Shown: positions 1 through 12,805 of the stretch, one piece after another | How the letters are laid out: every line of letters begins with the position of its first letter | Position numbering within the stretch: the stretch's first letter is position 1 | From: Neobacillus vireti | Lineage (GTDB): Bacteria; Bacillota; Bacilli; Bacillales; Cytobacillaceae | Direction: 5' to 3' | Assembly: GCF_001026695.1 (NCBI RefSeq) | Contig: NZ_LDNB01000009.1 | Coordinates: forward strand, 137,337 to 178,302 | Length of the DNA stretch: 40,966 nucleotides | Position numbers and translations under genes: made by a program | Notes under the pieces: model-generated | Told to the model about the DNA's origin: nothing | Seen by the model: the letters and a program-made list of their open reading frames with translations, nothing else | The model's database searches: none

Positions 1-240
1 AAGGAACGGATCCCCCGTTGATTGTGCCCATCCGCACGATTTTACCGAAGGAACGGTCAAAATCCCCCGCTGATTGTGCCCATCCATCCGATTTTACAGA
101 AGAAACGGTCAAAATCCCCGCCGATTGTGCCCGTCCACCCGAATTTACCGAAGGAACGGTCAAAATCCCCCACCGGTTGTGCCCATCCAAACGATTTTTC
201 CGAAGGTACGGTCACAATAACCAACCGATAGTGACCATTC
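1..240. repeat. 52-bp tandem repeat array (family A, copy 1)
   Basis: About four and a half units repeat every 51-52 bp, measured at GATTGTGCCC (a positions 21, 73, 124, 176, then a diverged unit at 228). Each unit alternates a GATTGTGCCC half with a GGAACGGTCAAAATCC half. The array starts before the window edge, fades into AT-rich DNA after about 270, and recurs at 17155-17375. Open frames cross it but have no ribosome binding site, so I treat it as non-coding. Confidence 0.8.
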
Positions 241-448
241 ACTCAATTTTTAAGAAGTTACGCCGCAATATCCTCCAAATGCCAAACAAAAGAACACTAA
301 TTTTACTAAAAGTATCCTCCGTAAAAAAGCCGTTTACCTCCCACTCACTTAAAGTTAACTACTTTCCAAACTTGTATAAATTTCACAAAACCTTTTCATA
401 TCACATAATTCTTATAAATTCGCCTAAATATTTTAGTAAAAATGCAAA

Positions 449-485
449 TAAAACCGTTTACATTTAGTAAAATTCAGAATACAAT
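449..485 (+). promoter_or_regulatory. SigA-type promoter with overlapping cre-like operator
   Basis: TTTACA (457-462), a 17-bp spacer and TACAAT (480-485) make a near-consensus vegetative promoter 29 bp before the binding-protein gene. TAAAACCGTTTACA (449-462) matches the CcpA cre consensus TGWAANCGNTNWCA at all but the second base and covers the -35 box, so carbon catabolite repression is likely. LacI-family operators resemble cre, so the local LacI-type regulator (9418-10413) may bind here instead or as well. Direct repeats of TTTAGTAAAA (432, 463) flank the site. Confidence 0.75.
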
Positions 486-514
486 GTATTTGTCAGTATA
501 AAAGGAGGATCACT

Positions 515-1750
515 ATGAAGCTAGTAAAATCAATTTTATCAGTAGCCATTGCATCAGGATTACTTTTAGCGGGTTGTAGTTCATCGTCAGGCAATGGCGG
601 CAGTGATAAAACAGCCGATGGAAAAGTCAAAATTCGATTTGCTACATGGGATGTTGGCGACGATGTTAAATTACAGCAAGGTTTGATTGATAAGTTTAAT
701 GAAACTCATAAAGATATTAACGTTGTTTTAGAAGCTTATGGTAGTGATTATGATACAAAAATCACCGCTGGTATGGGTGCAAAAGATGCACCGGATGTTA
801 TGTATATGTGGAACTATCCGCAATACAAGGATGCATTAGAGCCTCTTGATTCTTATATTGAAAAAGAGGGTGCAGAGTACAAAGACAATTTCTATGAAAC
901 CCTTTGGAACTACAATTCAGTAGATGAAAAAGTCCTTGGGCTGCCAGTTGGATATACAACGCATGTTGTTTACTATAACAAAGCCCTTTTTGATCAAGCA
1001 GGAGTTGAATATCCTAAAGCGGGTTGGACTTGGGAAGATCTCCAAGCGACAGCCAAAAAGCTAACAAATAAAGAAACAAAGGTAACGGGATTTGCTTTCT
1101 CTGGTAAGCCGGATCCATATGATTTTGAAATGTACCTATGGGGCAACAATGCGGCCTATGTTGATAAGAATGGAAAGCTAAAAGGGAACCTGGATTCAAA
1201 GAAATCAGTTGATGTTTTTGAAATGTTCCAAAAGATGGAGAAGAGTGGGATCGCGATTACCTCTGAAGGTTCAGGCGATACAGAAATGAAGTCTGGTAAA
1301 GTAGCCATGTTTGTCTATGGAGCATGGGGATTAACTCCATTAAAAGAAGCTGGTATTGATTACGGCGTCGTTGAATTACCGAAGTTTAAAGATGGAAAAA
1401 GTGTAAGTATTTTAAGCTCTTCAGGTATTTCTGTTTCGAAGGATTCTAAGCACAAAAAAGAAGCGTTTGAGTTTATTAAATTCTGGACGAATGAAGAAGC
1501 GAATAAAGCGAGAATTGCTTTTGAATTACCAGTTTTAAAATCTGTCGTAAAAAGTGAAAAGCTTGAGCAAGATGAACTGAGAAGTGTGTTCTACTCCATG
1601 TTGGAAAAGAGTGACGGCTACACCCCATCTTCCTTCATCGTGGATGACTGGAGCGAAGTCTCTGATAATCTAAATCTTGTATTCGAGCAAATCTTTAACC
1701 CAAGCTCATTAATGGATCCAAAAAAAGCATTAAGCAGTGTTGTCGAGTAA
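515..1750 (+). CDS. Sugar ABC transporter substrate-binding lipoprotein
   Basis: This is a 411-residue family-1 extracellular solute-binding protein that should capture an oligosaccharide, probably a beta-galactoside, outside the membrane. A basic n-region and hydrophobic stretch lead to the lipobox LLLAGC, giving lipidation at Cys21, followed by a Ser/Gly linker. The mature part begins KIRFATWD and contains the family-typical region of YMWNYPQY and VGYTTHVVYYN, where sugar-stacking aromatics sit. AAAGGAGG lies 7 bp before the ATG. Two permease genes follow. No ATP-binding subunit is encoded here, so the importer must use a shared ATPase such as an MsmX-type protein coded elsewhere. The substrate is inferred from the adjacent beta-galactosidase. 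Confidence 0.9.
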   Translation: MKLVKSILSVAIASGLLLAGCSSSSGNGGSDKTADGKVKIRFATWDVGDDVKLQQGLIDKFNETHKDINVVLEAYGSDYDTKITAGMGAKDAPDVMYMWNYPQYKDALEPLDSYIEKEGAEYKDNFYETLWNYNSVDEKVLGLPVGYTTHVVYYNKALFDQAGVEYPKAGWTWEDLQATAKKLTNKETKVTGFAFSGKPDPYDFEMYLWGNNAAYVDKNGKLKGNLDSKKSVDVFEMFQKMEKSGIAITSEGSGDTEMKSGKVAMFVYGAWGLTPLKEAGIDYGVVELPKFKDGKSVSILSSSGISVSKDSKHKKEAFEFIKFWTNEEANKARIAFELPVLKSVVKSEKLEQDELRSVFYSMLEKSDGYTPSSFIVDDWSEVSDNLNLVFEQIFNPSSLMDPKKALSSVVE

Positions 1751-1772
1751 AATGGTAAATCTGTAATGAGGT

Positions 1773-1803
1773 AAAGCACTTCACATCAAATGTTGGGTGC
1801 TTT
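1773..1803 (+). terminator. Intra-operon hairpin behind the binding-protein gene
   Basis: AAAGCAC (1773-1779) pairs with GTGCTTT (1797-1803) across a 17-nt loop in the 88-bp gap before the first permease gene. There is no long T run. Hairpins at this position in binding-protein operons commonly stabilise the upstream message or partly attenuate transcription, so the binding protein is made in excess over the permeases. The role is inferred. Confidence 0.5.
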
Positions 1804-1838
1804 CCTTCATTTTAATCTGAACTTTAAGGGGTCATCTT

Positions 1839-2767
1839 ATGTTTGGTAAATCGAAGAAAGCGAATAGCTATCAACTAGTAGGTAGGAAAGTACCCTATTT
1901 ATTTATTTCACCGTGGATCATTGGGTTCTTGGTGTTTACCTTGGGACCATTGGCTTTTTCTTTAGTCATGAGCTTTTTTGATTGGCCAATTACGAGTGAC
2001 GCGACATTTATTGGGATCGACAACTATAAAAAAATGTTTACAAACGATCCCCAATTTTATAAATCCTTATGGATTACCTTGAAATTTGCCGCTATTTTCG
2101 TTCCGTTAAATTTGGTTATCGCATTAATTCTTGCTCTCCTAATTACTCAACCTGTAAAAGGAATGAAATTTTTCCGTACAATTTTCTATATGCCGGCGGT
2201 TGTTTCCGGTGTGGCGATTTCGATTATTTGGGGATGGATTTTCAACTCCGAATACGGAATTTTAAACTATATTTTATCCTTAATTGGCATTGACGGGCCA
2301 AGATGGCTGATTGATCCCAAATGGGCGATCCTGACAATCGTCATCGCAAGTGCCTGGGGCGTAGGAACGATGATGCTGATTTTCTATACGGATATCAAGG
2401 GGATTCCGGCAGAAATCTATGAAGCAGCAGCGATTGATGGTGCCAGCCCGCTTCGTCAATTCATCAGCATTACCATCCCAAGTATTACGCCAACGATTTT
2501 ATTTAACGTTATTACATCGGTCATTGCAGCATTACAGCAATTAACATTGGTGATCCTGTTAACGGGCGGAGGGCCGTTAAAATCAACCTATTTCTACGGT
2601 TTATATGTATTTAATAACGCGTTTAAGCACCATCGTTTAGGATATGCAAGTGCAAACGCCTGGTTCATGTTCATCGTAATTTTGATTTTAACGATGATCA
2701 TCTTTAAATCATCCTCCACCTGGGTCTTTTATGAAAATGAAGTGAAAAAAGAAGGGAAGAAGAAAAA

Positions 2768-2771
<4 letters not shown>
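1839..2771 (+). CDS. Sugar ABC transporter permease (MalF type)
   Basis: This 310-residue inner-membrane permease has about six transmembrane segments, the first at roughly residues 20-45. The EAA loop that docks the ATPase is clear: EIYEAAAIDGASPLRQFISITIP, with the invariant Gly, around residues 195-215. It is the first of two permeases of a CUT1-type sugar importer. Its last codons overlap the next gene by four bases (ATGA at 2768-2771), so the two are translationally coupled. The C-terminus is lysine-rich. Family assignment is secure; the beta-galactoside substrate is inferred from context. Confidence 0.9.
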
Positions 2772-6704
<3,933 letters not shown>

Positions 6705-6707
6705 ACG

Positions 6708-6729
6708 TAAGCAGGGGAAACCCTGCTTA
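6708..6729 (+). terminator. GAAA-tetraloop hairpin after lacZ
   Basis: TAAGCAGGG, a GAAA tetraloop and CCCTGCTTA form a perfect 9-bp stem three bases past the lacZ stop. Only a weak TTAT tail follows, so it may be a leaky terminator or a 3' stabiliser. The next gene has its own strong ribosome binding site but no obvious promoter, so partial read-through is likely. Confidence 0.6.
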
Positions 6730-6771
6730 TTATAAAATAGGAGAATATTAGTTTGAGAATTGTCCAGCTCC

Positions 6772-6795
6772 AGCGCCCAAGCGCTTGCGCTTTTC
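6772..6795. repeat. Short GC-rich palindromic remnant before the second glycosidase
   Basis: AGCGC pairs with GCGCT around the palindrome CAAGCGCTTG (6778-6787), followed by TTTTCT. The preceding GTCCAGCTCCAGCGCC resembles the start of a short GC-rich interspersed repeat I recall from Bacillaceae genomes, here cut down to a fragment. It could act as a weak attenuator inside the operon. Confidence 0.35.
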
Positions 6796-6814
6796 TAAAA
6801 AGGAGAATGAATCC

Positions 6815-8491
6815 ATGAAACTTGATATTAGAGAAATTCCCTTTTCCCGATTTGGATCGTATTTTTGTGTATCACAGGAAAAAGATTCCGATGAAATTTA
6901 TCTCCGGGATGTACACGGTGGGGATGACGCACCATCCAAGCTTTTTAAACTAGATCTGTTACAGAATGGCGTGGAGAAAGATTTCGACATACTTGCAACG
7001 GAAACGGCTTTGCGCTTTCAATTAGTGGGCGATGAAGAGAAGTATGCGGAAATCATTATTCCGGAGGAGGATGAACTTCATATTGAAACAAGCGGAGTGG
7101 AGGTCCGTTTGCAGGCAAGTAAAGTGAAGTACGATACTTTACATGAATATGAAGATGGGATGTTTGAATACCACATTTATCCGAAGGAATTAAAGCTGAT
7201 GATCAGTAACCTTACAGGTGAGATGTCGGTTGAGGCGCCATGGAATGTGATTGGAAATGACTTTATCGACATTCGGATGAAAAATGGCCATTTTGTCATC
7301 GAAAGCTATCGTACTGTTTATCAGCAAAAGGAATACGCAAGCTTTGAAGCAGGGAAAGAAAAGGTCGAAGGGCTTTACCGGGAATGGGTAACGAACTTGA
7401 CGAAGGCAAGCGAGCATTACCAGCCTTCAATTGATCGTGCCGCTTACATTACCTGGTCAAGTGTCGTCCATCCCCACGGCATCCTGAAAGATTATGCGAT
7501 GTATATGTCGAAGCTGTGGATGCAAAACATTTGGTCATGGGATAACTGTTTTAATGCCTTGCATTTGGGTGCGAACTATCCGGAGCTTGCTTATTCACAG
7601 TTAAAAATTTTTATCGATACCCAGGACGATTCAGGGACGTATCCTGATTTTGTCAATGATAAATTTGTTTCTTATAACTGCATTAAACCGCCGATCTTTA
7701 CGTATGTATATGAAAAGCTAATGGATATGAATGACTATTTCAAGGATCCCAATCGGTTACGTGAAATTTATGATTCTACAAAAAAAGTTATCCAGTATTA
7801 TGATGTATATCGGACCTATGAAGGCAGACTCCCGCATTATAAGCATGGAAATGACTCGGGCTGGGATAATGCATCATTGTTCCATCAAGGTATGCCGGTC
7901 GAAGCACCAGATTTAGCAAGCTTTTTAATCAGAACGTATGATAGTTTAGCTCGGTTTGCCGTGATGCTTGGAGAAGAGGCCGAAGCGATTCGATTTACTC
8001 AAAAGGCAGATTCTTTATTTGTGTTACTGATGGAGCGACTTTATGACGAAAATGGTTTCTTTGGGCGTGTCGGAAAAAATGCCGAAAAGATCGACTTCCG
8101 TTCTAGCTTGATTTTACGATTGCCTGTCTTAATTGGCTATCGTTTAGAGAAAAAGGTGATGGACCAGCTTGTTTGCGACCTGGTAGAAAACTTTGAAACC
8201 ACGTATGGTTTCGCAACAGAAATGCCATCCAGTCCGTTGTATCAAGAAAATGGCTACTGGCTTGGTCCGATTTGGGCGCCGGTTACTTATCTTTTTGTTG
8301 ATTCTTTAACAAGTTTTGGCTACAGTGAAATTGGAAAGAGAATAAGAGATAAGTTTTTAAATCTTACGTTAGTAGGCGGTATGGCAGAGAATTTTGACCC
8401 AATCTCAGGAAAGGGACTCGTCGATACCTCTTTTACATGGACATCGAGTGTGTTTCTGGAATTTTTCGAGAAAAAATTAAAGGATGATTAA
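6815..8491 (+). CDS. Glycoside hydrolase with (alpha/alpha)6 barrel (MGH1-like / GH63-GH37 clan type)
   Basis: The protein has 558 residues. About 200 N-terminal residues look like a beta-sandwich; an (alpha/alpha)6 barrel follows. Barrel landmarks are WSWDNCF (240-246, Asp243), the stretch through DDSGTYPDFV, HGNDSGWDNA (344-353, Asp347 and Asp351), GPIWAP and the C-terminal DTSFTWTSS. Asp in the WDN and SGWDN motifs are the likely catalytic acids by analogy with GH63/GH37 enzymes such as YgjK. No signal peptide is seen, so it is cytoplasmic. AAAAAGGAG lies 10 bp before the chosen ATG; an in-frame TTG at 6785 lacks a ribosome site. It probably trims an oligosaccharide imported by the same operon; linkage and sugar are unknown. 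Confidence 0.75.
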   Translation: MKLDIREIPFSRFGSYFCVSQEKDSDEIYLRDVHGGDDAPSKLFKLDLLQNGVEKDFDILATETALRFQLVGDEEKYAEIIIPEEDELHIETSGVEVRLQASKVKYDTLHEYEDGMFEYHIYPKELKLMISNLTGEMSVEAPWNVIGNDFIDIRMKNGHFVIESYRTVYQQKEYASFEAGKEKVEGLYREWVTNLTKASEHYQPSIDRAAYITWSSVVHPHGILKDYAMYMSKLWMQNIWSWDNCFNALHLGANYPELAYSQLKIFIDTQDDSGTYPDFVNDKFVSYNCIKPPIFTYVYEKLMDMNDYFKDPNRLREIYDSTKKVIQYYDVYRTYEGRLPHYKHGNDSGWDNASLFHQGMPVEAPDLASFLIRTYDSLARFAVMLGEEAEAIRFTQKADSLFVLLMERLYDENGFFGRVGKNAEKIDFRSSLILRLPVLIGYRLEKKVMDQLVCDLVENFETTYGFATEMPSSPLYQENGYWLGPIWAPVTYLFVDSLTSFGYSEIGKRIRDKFLNLTLVGGMAENFDPISGKGLVDTSFTWTSSVFLEFFEKKLKDD

Positions 8492-9382
8492 ATGAGCACG
8501 CGTAAATATATTGGGGAAATCGGTCTTACGATTGTAGCGATTATTTGGGGCAGCGGGTTTGTGGCAAGTGCGATTGCACTTGAGCACTACACACCGTACC
8601 AGATCTTGGCGATTCGGTTTTTGATTGGTGTTCTTTTGTTAAGTATTGTATTTTTTAAGAAATTAAAAATGATTAAAAAGAGCACGATTATGAAAGGCTC
8701 GATTATTGGCATCTTTTTATATGTGGCATTTGCCCTGCAAACGGTGGGATTGCAATATACAACCCCATCCAAAAATGCCTTTCTAACCGCGGTAAATGTA
8801 GTAATTGTTCCGTTTATTGCGTTTTTTATTTATAAGCGAAAAATGGATAAGTTTGAGCTTTTTGGAGCGATTATGGCGATAACAGGGGTCGGCGTCATTT
8901 CACTGAAGTTTTCGTCTGAAGTCAATTTCGGGGACCTGCTTACATTGTTATGCGCGGTAGGGTTTGCTTTCCATATTTTCTATACAGCACAGTTTGTAAA
9001 GGATGAGGATCCGATTCTCTTAACGGTTATTCAGATGGCAATGGCTGCAATTTTAGGGTTTATTGTCGTTCTTTTCAAGGGGGAAACAAGCTTTTCGACG
9101 AGTGTGGAAGGCGTTTCCAATGTGTTATATCTGGGTGTTTTCTCGACAACAATTGCATTTTTACTGCAGACAGTCGCCCAAAAATACACAACCGAAACAA
9201 ATGCGGCCATCATTTTATCGACCGAAGCTTTATGGGGGATGGTCTTCTCGATCATTTTATTAAGTGAATTTATCACGTTGAGAATGGGCATTGGTGCCAT
9301 CCTGGTTCTTTGTGCCATTATTATTTCTGAAACGAAGCTCCATTTTTTCAAAAAGAAAACCCTTGAAGAAGTACTGGAGTAA
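8492..9382 (+). CDS. EamA/DMT-superfamily transporter
   Basis: This 296-residue membrane protein has ten predicted transmembrane helices in two EamA repeats. It opens with the typical IGLTIVAIIWGSGFVASAIAL segment, and the second repeat shows STTIAFLLQTVAQKYTTETNAAI and STEALWGMVFS. DMT exporters move amino acids, sugars or metabolites; the substrate cannot be read from sequence. Its ATG directly abuts the stop of the glycosidase gene with AAAGGATGATT just before, so it is co-translated with the sugar operon. It might be a safety valve for a sugar or metabolite. Confidence 0.85.
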   Translation: MSTRKYIGEIGLTIVAIIWGSGFVASAIALEHYTPYQILAIRFLIGVLLLSIVFFKKLKMIKKSTIMKGSIIGIFLYVAFALQTVGLQYTTPSKNAFLTAVNVVIVPFIAFFIYKRKMDKFELFGAIMAITGVGVISLKFSSEVNFGDLLTLLCAVGFAFHIFYTAQFVKDEDPILLTVIQMAMAAILGFIVVLFKGETSFSTSVEGVSNVLYLGVFSTTIAFLLQTVAQKYTTETNAAIILSTEALWGMVFSIILLSEFITLRMGIGAILVLCAIIISETKLHFFKKKTLEEVLE

Positions 9383-9393
9383 GTGGATATTAA

Positions 9394-10413
<1,020 letters not shown>

Positions 10414-10479
10414 ATGGTGGTGGGGGCTGTGTTGATGTTCGCGGGCGTGATGAAGAACAAAAGGTTGTATTTTTAATAG

Positions 10480-10526
10480 GGATTAGTCCTTCGTGAGCAT
10501 GATGAAGGACTAATCCTTCTGTTTTT
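10480..10526 (+). terminator. Rho-independent terminator of the beta-galactoside operon
   Basis: GGATTAGTCCTTC (10480-10492) and GAAGGACTAATCC (10504-10516) form a perfect 13-bp stem with an 11-nt loop, followed by TTCTGTTTTT. Its 3' arm carries the dispersed motif GATGAAGGACTAATC that recurs singly near 16894, 32592 and 37849. Confidence 0.8.
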
Positions 10527-10598
10527 AGTAGGGATTAGGGGTAGTCTAAAAAGTGAACATGTACAAATGAGGATTTCTTAATGAACTAGATAGGGGTC

Positions 10599-10860
10599 TC
10601 GCCGATTTTTGGACTAATCTCGCCAACCTTTGAATTAATTTCGCCAAACCGGCTTTTTCTTGCTCCACGAGACGGGATTCTCGCCGATTTTTGGGATAAT
10701 CTCGCCAAACTTTGAATTAATCTCGCCAAACTTGGCATTTATTTCGCCAAACCGGAGAAGGATCTCGCCAAATTCACGATTTATTTCGCCAAACCGGCTT
10801 TTTCTTGCTCCGCTAGACGGGGATTCTCGCCGATTTTTGGACTAATCTCGCCAACCTTAG
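10599..10860. repeat. 21-bp periodic TCGCC array (family B)
   Basis: TCGCC starts at 10599, 10620, (10641), 10681, 10702, 10723, 10744, 10765, 10786, 10827 and 10848. Spacing is exactly 21 bp within runs, with 40- and 41-bp steps where TTTTTCTTGCTCC-GAGACGGG-type inserts replace a unit. Spacers are AT-rich. The block from the CCGGCTTTTTC segment through CTAATCTCGCCAACC is present twice. One frame reads ISPN every seven residues, but no ribosome site precedes it. Confidence 0.8.
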
Positions 10861-10863
10861 CAT

Positions 10864-11030
10864 TTACGACATTTACTGGGAGTCAATTGGAATTTACTGA
10901 GAACCTCGGATACTTATGACCTAATTTTGAGTACTTACTACAGAATTCAAGCCGTTTACGACGTATTTCCGCTCACTTATCACCTATTTTTCAAAACTTA
11001 CGACATTTGCTGGATATTAAATGGGAATCA
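10864..11030. repeat. 21-bp periodic TTACGAC array (family C, copy 1)
   Basis: TTACGAC-like heptamers fall at 10914, 10935, 10956, 10977 and 10998, exactly 21 bp apart, with looser units before (10864, 10894). The segment 10931-11030 aligns closely with 16931-17030, ending in the same CTGGATATTAA stretch. No gene is evident in 10527-11148. Confidence 0.75.
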
Positions 11031-11148
11031 ATCAAATTTAAGTGATTTTATTACGGAGTTTCCTCCAAATGTGCAGCTAAAGAACGCCGTTAGTTGCATA
11101 ATAAAAAGCCGCCAATTAAGGCAGCCTGATCTTAAAGTAAAGGACCAG

Positions 11149-11835
11149 TTAGTTGAAGAAGGTTAATTCATCAACACTCATCTCTTTTAAGCAAGTCCTA
11201 AGAACCTTTTTATCAATTCCATTTACTAAGCAATATTTTTCTTGATACATAACTCGAATAAAATCCTTGATTTCTTCCTTGGATATATCATTTTTATTAA
11301 TAAAGAGATTTAAAGGTACATTGCATTCACCGTTATGTAAAGGTGGTTGTATGTAATTGATTTCTTTATATTGATAATAGCCATTTCTTTCAAAAAATCG
11401 ACTTCTTTTGATACAATCTACTTTTTCTTCCTCCGTATGTACTAATTCTTGTTTTTCTGTTTCCAGGATTATGGCCCTTAATGATACATTTCCTGCTGAA
11501 ATGGCATCTTTATTTAATAATTCTTCTATTTTCAATAATGTTTTTGAACCTAATCCCTTACTTCGTACATCAGGATTAGTAACTAAATAAACGATAAACC
11601 CCAAATTAGTATCAGCTAAATAGTGCCCTGTTGCAAACGAGACAAGCTGCCCTCCTTCAAAACCAACCAAGAACCGAAAACTATTTGGCTTCCTACATTT
11701 TGCATACTGTAAACTTTCAAAAAAAATATTGTGTGACTCTCTCACTTCAATAGGAAATGCTTGGTCATAAATAATTAACGCCTTTTCTATGTTAGTCAAA
11801 TTATCATAGGTTATTTCATCCCATCTAATAGTCAT
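11149..11835 (-). CDS. GNAT-family N-acetyltransferase
   Basis: This protein of about 228 residues should transfer an acetyl group from acetyl-CoA to an amine on an unknown substrate. The central part has the GNAT fold signature: GQLVSFATGHY (beta4) followed by VYLVTNPDVRSKGLGSKTLL, whose R-x-K-G-L-G is the pyrophosphate-binding loop of motif A. A C-terminal helical extension of about 70 residues is longer than in minimal GNATs. AAGGTGG lies 7 bp before the ATG at 11835; a GTG one codon upstream sits too close to it. It stands alone, convergent with the repeat arrays. Confidence 0.75.
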   Translation of the reverse strand: MTIRWDEITYDNLTNIEKALIIYDQAFPIEVRESHNIFFESLQYAKCRKPNSFRFLVGFEGGQLVSFATGHYLADTNLGFIVYLVTNPDVRSKGLGSKTLLKIEELLNKDAISAGNVSLRAIILETEKQELVHTEEEKVDCIKRSRFFERNGYYQYKEINYIQPPLHNGECNVPLNLFINKNDISKEEIKDFIRVMYQEKYCLVNGIDKKVLRTCLKEMSVDELTFFN

Positions 11836-12184
11836 CACGGTACCACCTTTTTAAAAATATTCAATTATTGTACCATAAATTGCAAAATAACTTATGCTAT
11901 CCTTGGTCAACTATCCAGCTCGGTTTAGTTGAACAAGGAAAGAAGCAATTTACACTTAAAGAATTTCTATTTAAATGGGTATAAAATATTTTTTATATTC
12001 TAATAATTCGAGAATTAAACAGGTGAATAATGTAACCTTTTTCTAGATAGTATACGTCTAAAAAATATAAGAACTTTTGCGATAAAAGAGGGATGAAGCA
12101 GCTTTATGTTTCAAATTAGCTAAGTCTCCAGGGCGTCAGGGGCGACAATCACATTTTATCTTATTACATATGGGAGGAGTTTTT

Positions 12185-12320
12185 TTGAAGAACAATATTT
12201 TGATAAAGGTCTGAACATAAGTTAGATATACTAAATACAAGAACGGTGGAAGCACTGGAAAAGGTTTATGGGTCAACCAAGGAGCTTTCCTCTGCTTATA
12301 AGGATTTTTATTTAAAATAA
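12185..12320 (+). pseudogene. Decayed small gene with shared C-terminal tail
   Basis: GGGAGGAG precedes a TTG start, but the frame stops after nine codons at 12212. A shift into the frame read from 12207 continues through TVEALEKVYGSTKELSS and ends AYKDFYLK at 12320, right before a terminator. A nearly identical tail (AAYKDFNLK) with the same terminator recurs at 13515. I do not recognise the family. The rest of 11836-12414 holds no convincing gene. Confidence 0.45.
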
Positions 12321-12326
12321 GTATAA

Positions 12327-12360
12327 GAGATCAGCCCCAGATGAGGCTGATCTCGTTTGT
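12327..12360 (+). terminator. Rho-independent terminator
   Basis: GAGATCAGCC (12327-12336) pairs with GGCTGATCTC (12345-12354), 10 bp, followed by GTTTGTTTT. A near copy lies at 13523-13550 behind the second version of the same gene tail. Confidence 0.8.
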
Positions 12361-12414
12361 TTTGTAACAATTTTAAGAGTAGGTATGCTACCTAGGATCC
12401 TATTAAAATAAAAA

Positions 12415-12564
12415 TTAATTGACTTTTTTAAATGCCCTTCTCTCTGCATAAACAGAACAATCAAGACAAATTTTTATAGTCTTTCCTTTATCGTTCTTAT
12501 ATTTTCGCAAAGGTTTTATCTTTCTCTTACACATATTACATTTATTTTCAAATAAACTGAACAT
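12415..12564 (-). CDS. Small zinc-ribbon protein (49 aa)
   Basis: This is a 49-residue basic protein with two CxxC knuckles, CNMC (Cys9, Cys12) and CLDC (Cys33, Cys36), spaced by 20 residues as in rubredoxin-like or zinc-ribbon domains. AAGGTGG lies 8 bp before the ATG at 12564, which supports real translation. Lysine-rich segments between the knuckles suggest nucleic-acid or ribosome contact, but the function is not known. It stands alone on this strand between a decayed gene and a lipoprotein gene. Confidence 0.65.
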   Translation of the reverse strand: MFSLFENKCNMCKRKIKPLRKYKNDKGKTIKICLDCSVYAERRAFKKVN

Positions 12565-12734
12565 TACTTGTTCCACCTTACGTCATTATGGATACTAGAA
12601 ATACTAACTATTCTGCTTTATATTATCAGGCAAAGGTAGTTCGCTAACAAATACTATCGTTCGACATTTAATGACACTTGTTTTCGAATAAAAAGCACCC
12701 CGATGGCTAATGAAATTATTAATAGAATGATATA

Positions 12735-12763
12735 TTGCAAAAATTGGAATAATTTGAAATAAT
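12735..12763 (+). promoter_or_regulatory. SigA-type promoter for the lipoprotein gene
   Basis: TTGCAA (12735-12740), a 17-bp spacer and AATAAT (12758-12763) stand 42 bp before the probable start of the downstream lipoprotein gene. Confidence 0.5.
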
Positions 12764-12805
12764 TTAGTGGAACATTGATTAATTGGGGGATAAAGACTGG
12801 GATAC

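Noticed and set aside
18..467. 149-codon plus-strand frame through the first repeat array
   Set aside because: No ribosome site, protein follows the 52-bp repeat and then AT-rich promoter DNA; it ends inside the mapped promoter of the ABC operon.
10660..10845. Frame giving ISPN every seven residues
   Set aside because: It only reflects the 21-bp period. There is no start signal and the 40- and 41-bp steps break the register elsewhere in the array.
10599..11030. CRISPR array
   Set aside because: Units of 21 bp have conserved cores of only five to seven bases and related AT-rich spacers; there are no cas genes and no 28-36-bp repeats.
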